A DNA stretch of 34,000 nt from CAZGSV01 sp964528605 (GTDB taxonomy: Bacteria > Armatimonadota > Zipacnadia > CAZGSV01): assembly GCA_964528605.1 (NCBI GenBank), contig CAZGSV010000021.1, forward strand, positions 1-34,000, written 5' to 3'. Shown one piece after another: positions 22,341-29,941 of this stretch. The position numbers and the translations under genes were made by a program. The notes under the pieces were generated by a model. That model had not been told where the DNA came from and searched no databases. It was given only the letters and a program-made list of their open reading frames with translations. Numbering within the stretch: position 1 is the stretch's first letter; each line of letters opens with the position of its first letter.

Positions 22341-24620
22341 CTACGCCCCTGCGCTCAACGCCAGCAGATACCAGAGGTTATGGACTAGCCACGGCTCACT
22401 CGTGCGGTAGGAGGGATGGTCCCTCTCCTTGCGCGTGCGGGAAAGATCGAACCCAGGCTGATCCAGTCCCGCCGCCGACCGCACGAACCCGTTCGGTACG
22501 CACCCCGGCACCGCTCCGCGCTCGTGACCCGGTATGGAATCGTAGCGGTGGTGGTAGCGCGGGGGGTTGAACGCACCCCGGCCCTCGAACATGCATAGGC
22601 CGTATGGGTTCTTCCCCATTATCCAGTCAACCTGGTCCGTGGCGAAGCGCAGCGCTCGCTCGTCTCCCATCAGCCGGCAGATCAGCAGCCCCGCCCACGC
22701 CCGCTGCAGCAACTCCCAGTTGTGCCCCAGCGCAGAAGTGGGCTCGAAGAAGAAGTCCTGCTCGCCCACCTGCTGCTTGCTCAGGCCGAAAGAATTGTCC
22801 GCGGTGCTCGCCGCAAAGGCCACCCACTCCAGCAGCGCCCACTCCACCTCGTCGCTCAACGGCTCGTACGGATAGTTGAGCGCGAACAGCGCCAGCGCCC
22901 CCGCCGTCACCTCGCCGTACCAGCCGAAGGCGCCGCGCAGGCGGCCCTTGGTCGTCTGCGAGGCCAGCAGGCTCTCCACGCTCCGCCGCGCGTAGTCCAC
23001 ATAGGCCCACTCTCCGGTGACACGGTGCAGTTCCATCGCGCTCAGCAGCAGCAGCGGCGAGCCAGCCTGGGTCCCTCCGCCGGTTGCGTGGTTCCACAGC
23101 CGCACCGCCCTCTCCAGATAGTCGTTCTTCACCCCGCGCTCTTTCAGCAGCGCCGACAATCGCGCCCACCCGCCGATCACCAGCGGGGAGTTCCCCTCGC
23201 CCTCCTGAATCACCGGGTCGTCCTCGGTGCCCACGATGTTGTCCGTCTGCAACTCCGGCGGCGACCACTTCATCCAAGTCCGCCCCGGCCCCTGACTTAT
23301 GGTGTTGTAGAGCCCGCCGCTGTCGGGAATTTGCATCTTCGCCACGAGCCTCGCGCCCCACTCGGCCTCGTCCAAGATGTCGGGAACGCCGTCCCGATTG
23401 CGGTCGAACTGCGCCCAGTGCTTCGGCGCCAGTCCGTACGCCGCCAGCAGCGCATACACCACGCCGCCGTCTCCATACTCGTACATGATCTTGTTGTAGT
23501 CGCCCGCGCTGTGCCAACCGCCCGTCGCGTCAAGGTGCTTCCCGTCCGGCAGTTTCGCGTCGTCCAGGTGGCAAGCCTTGTGCCAACCCGGCACCTCGAA
23601 CCCGCAGCGCTGCACAAAGAAGAAGTCCACGCCCAAGTTGCCCGTTTCTCGCAGCAATACCTTGTCGGCGACCTCAAACGGCGGCGACTCCCCCTCGATG
23701 CCGCCGATGCGCGCGACGGCCCGGTAGGAACCCGCCTGTCGCAGGTAGGAGAAGTCGGCGCGCCAGTAGTAGCCCCCCCAATCGTCCGGCCTCCCGTCGT
23801 GTATGCGCCCCGCGCACCGCAGCGGCAGACTAACAACTCGCTCGCCCTGCGCTGACACTATGTCGACCGCCGCCCCCGCCCTCCGCTCCGGGAAGAAGTT
23901 GGTGGCGACCACCAGGCTCTTGAGCCCCGCCAACTCGTACCCCACCTGATTCACGTGCACCTGCGCCAGCCGCCGCTTGTTACCGGCCGCACCCACCGCG
24001 CACAGAACGAAATCGTCGAACGACGCCTTCCCCTCGCGGACCACGACAGAAACCGTCACCAGCGAGGCGCGCTCCGGCGCCGCCAAGTCCTCAGCCTCAT
24101 ACCGCGTCCAGCCCCCGTCGCTTTCCACCGCCCGCGCCTCGTCAAGCCGCACGATGTTCGCCCACGGGTCAACCCACTCCACCCGTATCTCCGGCTCGCC
24201 CTGCTCCGCTCGCGCCCAACCGGAGAAGCGGAAAGCCGTCAGCCCCTCTGGAACGGGTATGGTGATGCACCGCACCCCCCACCAACCCTTCTCCGCCTCC
24301 ACCATAAGCGCCGACCCACTCCGCCCACCCGCTGGGTCCGCCCCCTCTGAGCCCTCACGCACGCCCGGCAGCGTCAGCAGCGGGTCCTCTCCCCAGAAGC
24401 CGATGCGCCCCTTCGAGTCGGCGTCGAAACTGGGGTTGAAGAGCAAGTTCCTAAGCATGGGCGCGAGCACGACATCGTCTAGATAGCCCTCGCCCCTCAC
24501 CTTCAGCCAGACTCGCGCCGCCGCCGCGTTCGCCGGCAGGTCAACCTCCACGGCAACGAACTGCCACCCTATCCCTCCGCTCACCGGCTCCGTCGCCGCG
24601 CTGCTCACCACCGCCCCCCC
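22341..24620 (-). pseudogene. Glycoside hydrolase family 9, main (3') part of a frame-interrupted gene
   Basis: This frame (about 760 codons) holds the rest of a CBM4/9-like module (LPANAAAARVWLKVR, then a repeat NLLFNPSFDADSKG), an Ig-like cellulase N-domain (VHVNQVGYELAGLKSLVV) and the GH9 (alpha/alpha)6 barrel. The usual catalytic-base motif D-A-G-D reads GGWHSAGDYNK, so the first Asp is Ser while the second Asp remains. The catalytic Glu is probably the E of YRTSEPWLVHN near the C-terminus. The EEGE and RYHHRYDSIPGH segments line up with GH9 substrate-binding loops. The frame joins the 5' part at a run of seven G (24614-24620). Two GTG codons (24606-24611) overlapping the 5' part's TGA as GTGA could reinitiate. 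Substrate: beta-1,4-glucan or a related glycan. Pseudogene, frameshifting or assembly error cannot be told apart here. Confidence 0.8.
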
Positions 24621-24967
24621 GCGTCGAGCGCGTCCAAGCCGAGCACCGTTTCTCCCTGCCGCCACCTCACCCAGCCGTCCAGGCGGTAACTCTGCGGCTG
24701 CTCGAGTTGCCCCGGCGCGACCGTGGAAATCGGCGCCGGCTCGCTGCGCCACACGACCGCTGCCTGCTCGCTCTTCCCGCCCAGGCAGCGCCGGCCCGAG
24801 TGCGCGGGGCCCGTGGCCCAGAGGCCGCCGGGGCCCGCGGTCCAGCCCGTCGGCGCCTCCGCGCCCTCCTCAAACGAGCCGTTCGTCAGCGCGTTCTGTC
24901 CCGCGGCCGGCCAACAACACAGCCCGATCCCCACAATCGCCATCAGGCAGATCAACAGCACTCTCAT
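24605..24967 (-). pseudogene. GH9 gene, 5' part: signal peptide and first CBM-like strands
   Basis: ATG 24967 (GGAGGA five bases upstream) opens a signal peptide, RVLLICLMAIVGIGLCCWPAAGQ, cleaved near AAG-Q. It is followed by NALTNGSFEEGAEAPTGW, the typical N-terminal strand of a CBM4/9-like carbohydrate-binding module, and RLDGWVRWRQGETVLGLD. The frame ends at TGA 24605-24607, 12 codons after LGLDALDAGG. The other frame resumes at the same place with GAVVSSAATEPVSGG, continuing the module. One extra G in the run at 24614-24620, or a -1 ribosomal slip there, would restore one protein of about 875 residues. The gene lies 70 bases behind rpe and probably shares its transcript. Confidence 0.75.
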
Positions 24968-25037
24968 CCTGCTCCTCCCGATCGCACAGCCTTCGCCCCC
25001 CCAGATACTCTCGCCACCTATCCCGCCCCTCGAACCC

Positions 25038-25727
25038 CTAGCCCGCCAGCCCGGCCTCCGCCGCCTCACGGAGCCGGCGGAGCCGCTCCGCGAACTCCAC
25101 CTCCGGGCCGAGCAGATACGACCCGCTCACCAGCACTCGCGCGCCCGCGCGCACGACCTCCGCCGCGTTCTCGCCCGTGATGCCCCCATCAACCGACACC
25201 GCTATCTCCCGCTCGCGCACCACGGGGTGCTCCGCCACCTGCCGGATGCGCGCCAAAGACTCCAGTATGAACGCCTGCCCCGCAAACCCCGCGAACACGC
25301 TCATCACCAGTATCATGCTGCACCCCCCCAGCACCTTCTCCTGCAGCACCTGGTGCAGAGGCCGGTCCGGGTTGAGCGCCGCGCCCCACATGCACCCCGA
25401 TTGCTCGATCGCCTTCGTCAGCCCCTCCAAGTCCTTAGCCGCGTTGACGTGGAAGATCACCGTGTCCCCAGCCCTTAGCCTCAACTGCTGCGCTTGCAGC
25501 ATCGGATCGCCCACCATCAGGTGCACGTCGAACGGCAGCGAACAGATCTCCCGCGCCGCGTTCACAAAGTGCGCCCCAAAGGTGAGGTTGGGAACAAAGC
25601 AGCCGTCCATCACGTCCCAGTGCAGCAGGTCCGCCCCCCCGCGCTCCACCTCCAGCAGCGACTGGCCCAGGCGCATCAGGTCGGCGCACATCACGGAGGG
25701 AGCAATGCGAATGCGCGCCTGGCTCAC
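25038..25727 (-). CDS. rpe: Ribulose-phosphate 3-epimerase
   Basis: Rpe interconverts ribulose 5-phosphate and xylulose 5-phosphate in the pentose phosphate pathways. The 229-residue TIM barrel keeps the catalytic and metal residues: IAPSVMCADLMRLG, LLHWDVMDGCFVPNLTFG (His-x-Asp and the catalytic Asp), FDVHLMVGDP (second metal His) and AVSVDGGITGENA (second catalytic Asp). It departs from the family at the flexible loop: where most enzymes have MTVNPGFGGQ, this one has MSVFAGFAGQAF, and the HVE-x-x-H strand reads FHVNAAKD. It may therefore have altered sugar-phosphate preference. It starts at GTG 25727, a few bases after the argB stop, with AAGGGG overlapping that stop. It is the last clear housekeeping gene of the long minus operon. 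Confidence 0.88.
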   Translation of the reverse strand: MSQARIRIAPSVMCADLMRLGQSLLEVERGGADLLHWDVMDGCFVPNLTFGAHFVNAAREICSLPFDVHLMVGDPMLQAQQLRLRAGDTVIFHVNAAKDLEGLTKAIEQSGCMWGAALNPDRPLHQVLQEKVLGGCSMILVMSVFAGFAGQAFILESLARIRQVAEHPVVREREIAVSVDGGITGENAAEVVRAGARVLVSGSYLLGPEVEFAERLRRLREAAEAGLAG

Positions 25728-25734
25728 GACCCCT

Positions 25735-26598
25735 TCACCCGCGCGCGGCGATCATGGTGCCGACGCCCTCGTCGGTGAAGACCTCCATCAGCAGGCTGTG
25801 CGGCGTCGTGCCGTTGATGATGTGCGCCGCCTTCACGCCTCCCCGCACGGCTTGCACCGAGGCCTCCAGTTTCGGGATCATGCCCCCCTCGGCCTGCCCG
25901 CTGCGGATCATCTGCTGTGCCTGCTGTAGGCTCAACCGCGAAATCAAGGTCTCGGCCCGCTTGGGCTCGCGCCGCACGCCGCTCACGTCCGTCAGGAAGA
26001 TGAGTTTCTCCGCGCCGAGGGCAGCCGCCAGCGCCCCCGCCGCGTGATCCGCGTTAACGTTCAGCGCCTTCCCCTTCTCGTCGGCGCACACCGTCGCCAC
26101 CACCGGCACCAGCCGCGACTGCGTCAGCATCTGCAGCACCGAGGCGTCCACCCCGGTGATCTCTCCCACGCGGCCCAGGTCCCGCTTGCCCCGCTTCAGC
26201 CTCGCCTTGAACAGCCCGCCGTCCTTGCCGGACAGCCCAACGGCACGCACCCCCAGGCCCCCCAGCGCCGCCACGATGTCCTTGTTGACCTTGCCGCACA
26301 GCACCATCTCCACCAGTTCCATCGTGGCCTCGTCGGTCACCCGCAAGCCGCGCCTGAACTTCGGCTTCATCCCCACGCGCTCCATCCAGCGGTCAATCTC
26401 CTGGCCCCCCCCGTGCACCAGCACCGGGTTCATTCCCACGTTGTGCAGCAGCGCGACGTCCTGCATCACCATCGTCTTCAGGCTGTCGTCCGTCATCGCC
26501 CGGCCGCCGTACTTGATCACCACCATCTTGCCCGCAAACCGCTGAATGTAGGGCAGCGCCTGCACCAAGGTATGAATGCGTTCGTCTATCCCTCGCAT
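25735..26598 (-). CDS. argB: N-acetylglutamate kinase
   Basis: ArgB phosphorylates N-acetylglutamate, the second step of arginine synthesis. The 287-residue amino-acid-kinase fold shows FAGKMVVIKYGGRAM (ATP-binding Lys and glycine loop), VLVHGGGQEID, RVTDEATMELVEMVL, NADHAAGALAAAL, FLTDVSGV and GGMIPKLEA, all in family order. The N-terminal helix IHTLVQALPYIQRF is the type seen in arginine-sensitive hexameric enzymes, so feedback inhibition is plausible. It lies seven bases after argJ. The first six Val codons are GTG four times, GTC, GTG, which illustrates the G-ending codon bias of minus-strand genes. Confidence 0.97.
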   Translation of the reverse strand: MRGIDERIHTLVQALPYIQRFAGKMVVIKYGGRAMTDDSLKTMVMQDVALLHNVGMNPVLVHGGGQEIDRWMERVGMKPKFRRGLRVTDEATMELVEMVLCGKVNKDIVAALGGLGVRAVGLSGKDGGLFKARLKRGKRDLGRVGEITGVDASVLQMLTQSRLVPVVATVCADEKGKALNVNADHAAGALAAALGAEKLIFLTDVSGVRREPKRAETLISRLSLQQAQQMIRSGQAEGGMIPKLEASVQAVRGGVKAAHIINGTTPHSLLMEVFTDEGVGTMIAARG

Positions 26599-26605
26599 GG
26601 CGCCC

Positions 26606-27817
26606 TCACGTCGTATAGTGAGCGTTGAACTCCACGTACTGTGGCGTCAGGTCGCTGGTCCACACCGTGCTCTCCGCCCCCCCAGAGCCCAGTTCGACGA
26701 GCACCAGCACTTCCTTCGCCTCAAGTTCCTCGTGCAACGCCTGGTAATCAAAGGCCGCGCCCCGACCGGCCTGAAAGACCGTCGTTCCATTGAGCCGGAT
26801 GGTGACGCGGTTGGGCTCGAACTCGGCCCCCGACCGCCCCAGCGCCGCGGCGATCCGGCCCCAGTTGGGGTCCGCGCCGAACATCGCCGTCTTCACCAGC
26901 GGCGAGTTCGCCACCGTCATCGCCGCCTGCTTGGCCTCGCGTGCGTTGCGCGCCCCGCGCACCCGCACCTCTATCACTTTGGTCCCGCCCTCCGCGTCCG
27001 CCACGATCATCTTCGCCAACTCCGTGCACAGGTACCGGAGCGCCGCGCCAAAGCGCTGCATCTCCTCCTCGTCCGCGCTATTGCCTCCCGCCAGCCCGTT
27101 CGCCAGCAGCACCACCATGTCGTTGGTGCTCGTGTCCCCGTCTATTGTGATCGAGTTGAACGACAGGTCCACCGCACTCCGCAACGCCAGCGACAGCGCC
27201 TCCGCACTCAGCGCCGCATCCGTGAACAAGAAGCACAGCATCGTCCCCATCTGCGGCGCCATCATCCCCGCTCCCTTGGCCATGCCCGCCAGGGTCACCT
27301 CTCCCGCGCGCGCCTGGTAGCGCACCGCCACCTGCTTGACCATGGTGTCCGTCGTCATCATCGCCCGCACCGCCTGCGCGCCGTTCTTCCCCATCGCAAC
27401 GGCTGCCGCCTCTATCCCTTGCCGAATCTTGTCCATCGGCAAAGGCACCCCGATGAGGCCGGTGGAAGCAACCGCCACGCACTCCTTGGGCAGCCCCAGC
27501 GCCCTTCCCGCCACCGCGCACATCTCCTCCGCGTCCAGTACCCCCTGCGGCCCCGTGCACGCATTCGCAATCCCGGCGTTCACCACAATCGCCTGCGCCC
27601 GCCCCGAGGCCAGATGGCGAGCCGTCACCTCCACCGGCGCCGCTGCAAACCGGTTCGTCGTCCCCACCATCGCCGCCGCCGCCAGCCGCTCGCTCAACAT
27701 CAACGCCAAGTCCGGCCCCTCTCGCTTCAGGCCCACGGTGGCCACGCCCGAGAGGTAGCCCGGCGCCGCGTCCAGCCCGCCCTCCACAATCTTAAGCCAC
27801 GCCGGCAAGTCCGGCAC
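26606..27817 (-). CDS. argJ: Bifunctional ornithine acetyltransferase / N-acetylglutamate synthase
   Basis: ArgJ recycles the acetyl group from acetylornithine to glutamate, and bifunctional forms also use acetyl-CoA. The precursor is 403 residues. The self-cleavage region is KGAGMMAPQMG|TMLCFL, where Thr becomes the N-terminal nucleophile of the beta chain; the residue before it is Gly, where most family members have Ala. Other landmarks are ASTGLIGVPLPMDKI, SFNSITIDGDTSTND and GADPNWGRIAAALGRSG. I start it at GTG 27817, 13 bases after the argC stop, with AAGAGGTGG upstream. A 19-codon upstream extension in the same frame is Arg-rich and overlaps argC. No argA is in the window, so a cyclic pathway is likely. 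Confidence 0.95.
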   Translation of the reverse strand: MPDLPAWLKIVEGGLDAAPGYLSGVATVGLKREGPDLALMLSERLAAAAMVGTTNRFAAAPVEVTARHLASGRAQAIVVNAGIANACTGPQGVLDAEEMCAVAGRALGLPKECVAVASTGLIGVPLPMDKIRQGIEAAAVAMGKNGAQAVRAMMTTDTMVKQVAVRYQARAGEVTLAGMAKGAGMMAPQMGTMLCFLFTDAALSAEALSLALRSAVDLSFNSITIDGDTSTNDMVVLLANGLAGGNSADEEEMQRFGAALRYLCTELAKMIVADAEGGTKVIEVRVRGARNAREAKQAAMTVANSPLVKTAMFGADPNWGRIAAALGRSGAEFEPNRVTIRLNGTTVFQAGRGAAFDYQALHEELEAKEVLVLVELGSGGAESTVWTSDLTPQYVEFNAHYTT

Positions 27818-27830
27818 CCTCTTCCACCTC

Positions 27831-28907
27831 TTAAGGATAGAGCGGCGGCGTCCAGAGACCCTCCGCCTCGTCAAAGCCGCTCATCAGGTTCATGTTCTGC
27901 ACCGCCTGCCCCGCTGCTCCCTTGCCCAGGTTGTCCAGCGCGCTGATCATGAGCAGCCGCTGCGTGCGCCCGTCCACCTTGGCCGCCACATCGCAGAAGT
28001 TCGACCCACGCACGTTCTTGGTCTCCGGGAGATTCCCCGGCGGCAGAACGCGTACGAAGGTGGCCCCACTGTATCGCCCGTAGAGCAGGTCGAAGGCGTC
28101 GTCGTCGTTCATCGTCTCCGTCAACTGCGCCGATACCGTCGTCAGCAGCCCCCTGCTGGCGGGCACCACGTGCGGCACGAAACTCACCTTCACTGCCTCG
28201 CCCGCCACCTTGCTCAACTCCTGCTCCATCTCCGGCGTGTGCTGGTGCTGCGCCACCCTGTAGGCGCGGATGTTCTCGCTCGCCTCCGGGAAGTGATACG
28301 CCAGTTCCAGCGCCGTCCGTCCGGCGCCCGATATGCCGCTCATCCCGTTAACCACGATGCCCTCCGTGGCCACCACGTGCTTCTCCAAGAAGGGACAGAG
28401 CGCAAGCAGAGCCCCCGCTGCGTAGCACCCAGGGTTAGCCACCAGGCGCGCCTTCTTTATCTCCGCCCGGTTCCACTCCGACAGCCCGTAGACCGCCTCC
28501 TCCAGCAGCGCCGGCACGCTGTGGTCAAACTTGTACCATTCCGGGTACAGTCGCGGGTCCTTCAACCGGAAGTCCGCCCCAATGTCCAAGCATTTCTTCC
28601 CGCGCTCGATCAGTTGAGCCACCCCGGACATCGCCCGCCCGTGCCCGCCCGCAAAGAAGAAGAAGTCCGCCTTCTCAGCCGCCCGCGCCGGTTCGAACTC
28701 CTCCAACTTGGAGAACTCGATGTTGCGCATGCTGCCCAGCACCAGCCCCAGCACCTGCCCCGCCCCCGAACTCGAATAGGCAGCCGACAGCACCGCGCGC
28801 TGGTGGTTGAACAGCAGCCGCACCACCTCCGCACCCGAATACCCCGTACAACCCACCACCGCCACCGACAACTTGGCCTGCGCGCTTTCCCCCGTCCTAC
28901 CGATCAT
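27831..28907 (-). CDS. argC: N-acetyl-gamma-glutamyl-phosphate reductase
   Basis: ArgC reduces N-acetylglutamyl phosphate to the semialdehyde with NADPH. The 358-residue product has VAVVGCTGYSGAEVVRLL (dinucleotide loop), GADFRLKDPRLYPEWY, the catalytic Cys in VANPGCYAAGALL, VVNGMSGISGAGR, and the catalytic His in RVAQHQHTPEMEQ. The C-terminal LDNLGKGAAGQAVQNMNLM is diagnostic. Its ATG (28905-28907) lies within the end of rsmI, giving an 11-base overlap, so expression is coupled. The order argC-argJ-argB matches many arginine operons; argD and argF are not in the window. Confidence 0.97.
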   Translation of the reverse strand: MIGRTGESAQAKLSVAVVGCTGYSGAEVVRLLFNHQRAVLSAAYSSSGAGQVLGLVLGSMRNIEFSKLEEFEPARAAEKADFFFFAGGHGRAMSGVAQLIERGKKCLDIGADFRLKDPRLYPEWYKFDHSVPALLEEAVYGLSEWNRAEIKKARLVANPGCYAAGALLALCPFLEKHVVATEGIVVNGMSGISGAGRTALELAYHFPEASENIRAYRVAQHQHTPEMEQELSKVAGEAVKVSFVPHVVPASRGLLTTVSAQLTETMNDDDAFDLLYGRYSGATFVRVLPPGNLPETKNVRGSNFCDVAAKVDGRTQRLLMISALDNLGKGAAGQAVQNMNLMSGFDEAEGLWTPPLYP

Positions 28908-29640
28908 CGAGTTCCGCCTCCTCGCCGCGCGCCTCCGAGCCCCCGCCCACTACCAGCACGCACTCGCCGCGCGGCGCAGTCTGGGAGTAGTGGTCCAAGC
29001 ACGTGCGGAGAGTCCCACGAAACACCTCCTCGTGCACCTTTGTCAACTCGCGCGCCACCGCCGCCGGCCGCTCCCCCCACAACTCCAGTAACTCCTCGAG
29101 CAACCGGCATAAGCGCCCCGGCGCCTCGAAGAAGACCACCGTGTGCCCCAGCGCTCCCAGTCGCTCCAAGAACTTCCGCCGCCTCCCCGCCTTCCGCGGC
29201 GGAAAACCGGCAAACGTAAACTCCCGCGTCGGTAACTCGGAGAGCACCACCGCCGGCAAGATCGCACTCGGCCCCGGCAGCATCTCCACTCTCGCCCCTG
29301 CCCCCAGTGCCGTCTCCATCAGCGCCCTCCCCGGGTCCGAGATCACTGGCGTCCCCGATTCCGACACGTACGCCACCGACCCTCCCTGCTGTAGCACCCT
29401 CGCCAGCTCCGCCAGCCGCCCGGGCCCGCTGTGCTGATGGCACGACACCACGCGCGTGTGTATGTCGTAGTGCGTCAGCAACTTGCGCGCCCGCCGCGTG
29501 TCCTCCGCGGCTATCACCTCCACCTCTTTGAGCACCCGCAGCAGCCGCAGCGTGACGTCCTCGAGGTTCCCAATGGGTGTGGCGCAGAGGTAGAGCGTAC
29601 CTTGCTCGCCGCCGGCCCGCCCCTCCGATTCAGCAGCCAT
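28897..29640 (-). CDS. rsmI: 16S rRNA (cytidine1402-2'-O)-methyltransferase
   Basis: RsmI adds the 2'-O-methyl of m4Cm1402 in the ribosomal P site, using S-adenosylmethionine. The 247-residue protein follows the tetrapyrrole-methylase fold: GTLYLCATPIGNLEDVTLR, VIAAEDTRRARKLLTHY, SVAYVSESGTPVISDPG (most homologues have VSDAGTP), MLPGPSAILPAVVLS, FTFAGFPPRKAGRR and VFFEAPGRL. It is slightly shorter than many homologues, which carry a C-terminal extension. Start ATG 29640 is inside the last codons of the upstream nnr frame (11-base overlap). An upstream in-frame extension is Arg/Cys-rich and not real. Confidence 0.95.
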   Translation of the reverse strand: MAAESEGRAGGEQGTLYLCATPIGNLEDVTLRLLRVLKEVEVIAAEDTRRARKLLTHYDIHTRVVSCHQHSGPGRLAELARVLQQGGSVAYVSESGTPVISDPGRALMETALGAGARVEMLPGPSAILPAVVLSELPTREFTFAGFPPRKAGRRRKFLERLGALGHTVVFFEAPGRLCRLLEELLELWGERPAAVARELTKVHEEVFRGTLRTCLDHYSQTAPRGECVLVVGGGSEARGEEAELDDR

Positions 29641-29929
29641 CTTCCACGGCGCGAAACGCTGCCGGCAACTGGCGCAGTATCTTTCCCGCCAGTACTCCGC
29701 GCTGCCCCTCCGCCTGCGCGCACAGGTCTCCCGCCAGCGCGTGCAAGTACACCGCGCACACCGCCGCCCGCAGGGGCGCCATCCCCTGCGCCAACAGACC
29801 CCCAATCACGCCAGTAAGCACATCGCCGCTCCCCGCCGTCGCCATTCCCGGATTCCCCAAGGGACAGACGTACAACTCTCCGCGCGGACCAGCCACCACC
29901 GTCCGCGCCTGCTTGAGCACCACCACCAC
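29630..29929 (-). CDS. nnrD: C-terminal part of ADP-dependent NAD(P)H-hydrate dehydratase, behind an in-frame TAG
   Basis: This frame continues nnr exactly, in phase. It reads VVVVLKQARTVVAGPRG, then LYVCPLGNPGMATAGSGDVLTGVIGGLL, which contains the dehydratase motif GMATxGSGDVL with the catalytic Asp. The usual helical end follows (AAVCAVYLHALAGDL). It lacks the N-terminal half of the dehydratase domain, so it is not a complete enzyme alone. If translated separately it would start at GTG 29929, six bases after TAGGAG (29936-29941). The two fragments might then assemble; otherwise the gene is inactivated or misread. It overlaps the rsmI start by 11 bases, as an intact nnr would. Confidence 0.7.
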   Translation of the reverse strand: MVVVLKQARTVVAGPRGELYVCPLGNPGMATAGSGDVLTGVIGGLLAQGMAPLRAAVCAVYLHALAGDLCAQAEGQRGVLAGKILRQLPAAFRAVEDGC

Positions 29930-29935
29930 GTCATG

Positions 29936-29941
29936 CTCCTA
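29936..29941 (-). promoter_or_regulatory. In-frame amber codon that doubles as a ribosome-binding site
   Basis: TAGGAG on the minus strand contains the in-phase TAG (29939-29941) that interrupts nnr and an AGGAG-type ribosome site, with GTG 29927-29929 six bases downstream in the same frame. The arrangement copies the TAGGAGG stop/start junctions of the str operon and would allow termination followed by reinitiation. Confidence 0.5.

Noticed and set aside
26576..27946. 456-codon plus-strand open frame opposite argJ
   Set aside because: Complete overlap with argJ and argC ends; Arg/His-rich, no motif.
29939..29941. TAG reassigned to an amino acid throughout this genome
   Set aside because: TAG is the normal terminator of rpsL, rpsG, fusA, the GNAT gene, tpiA, gap and rpe in the same window, so wholesale recoding is ruled out.
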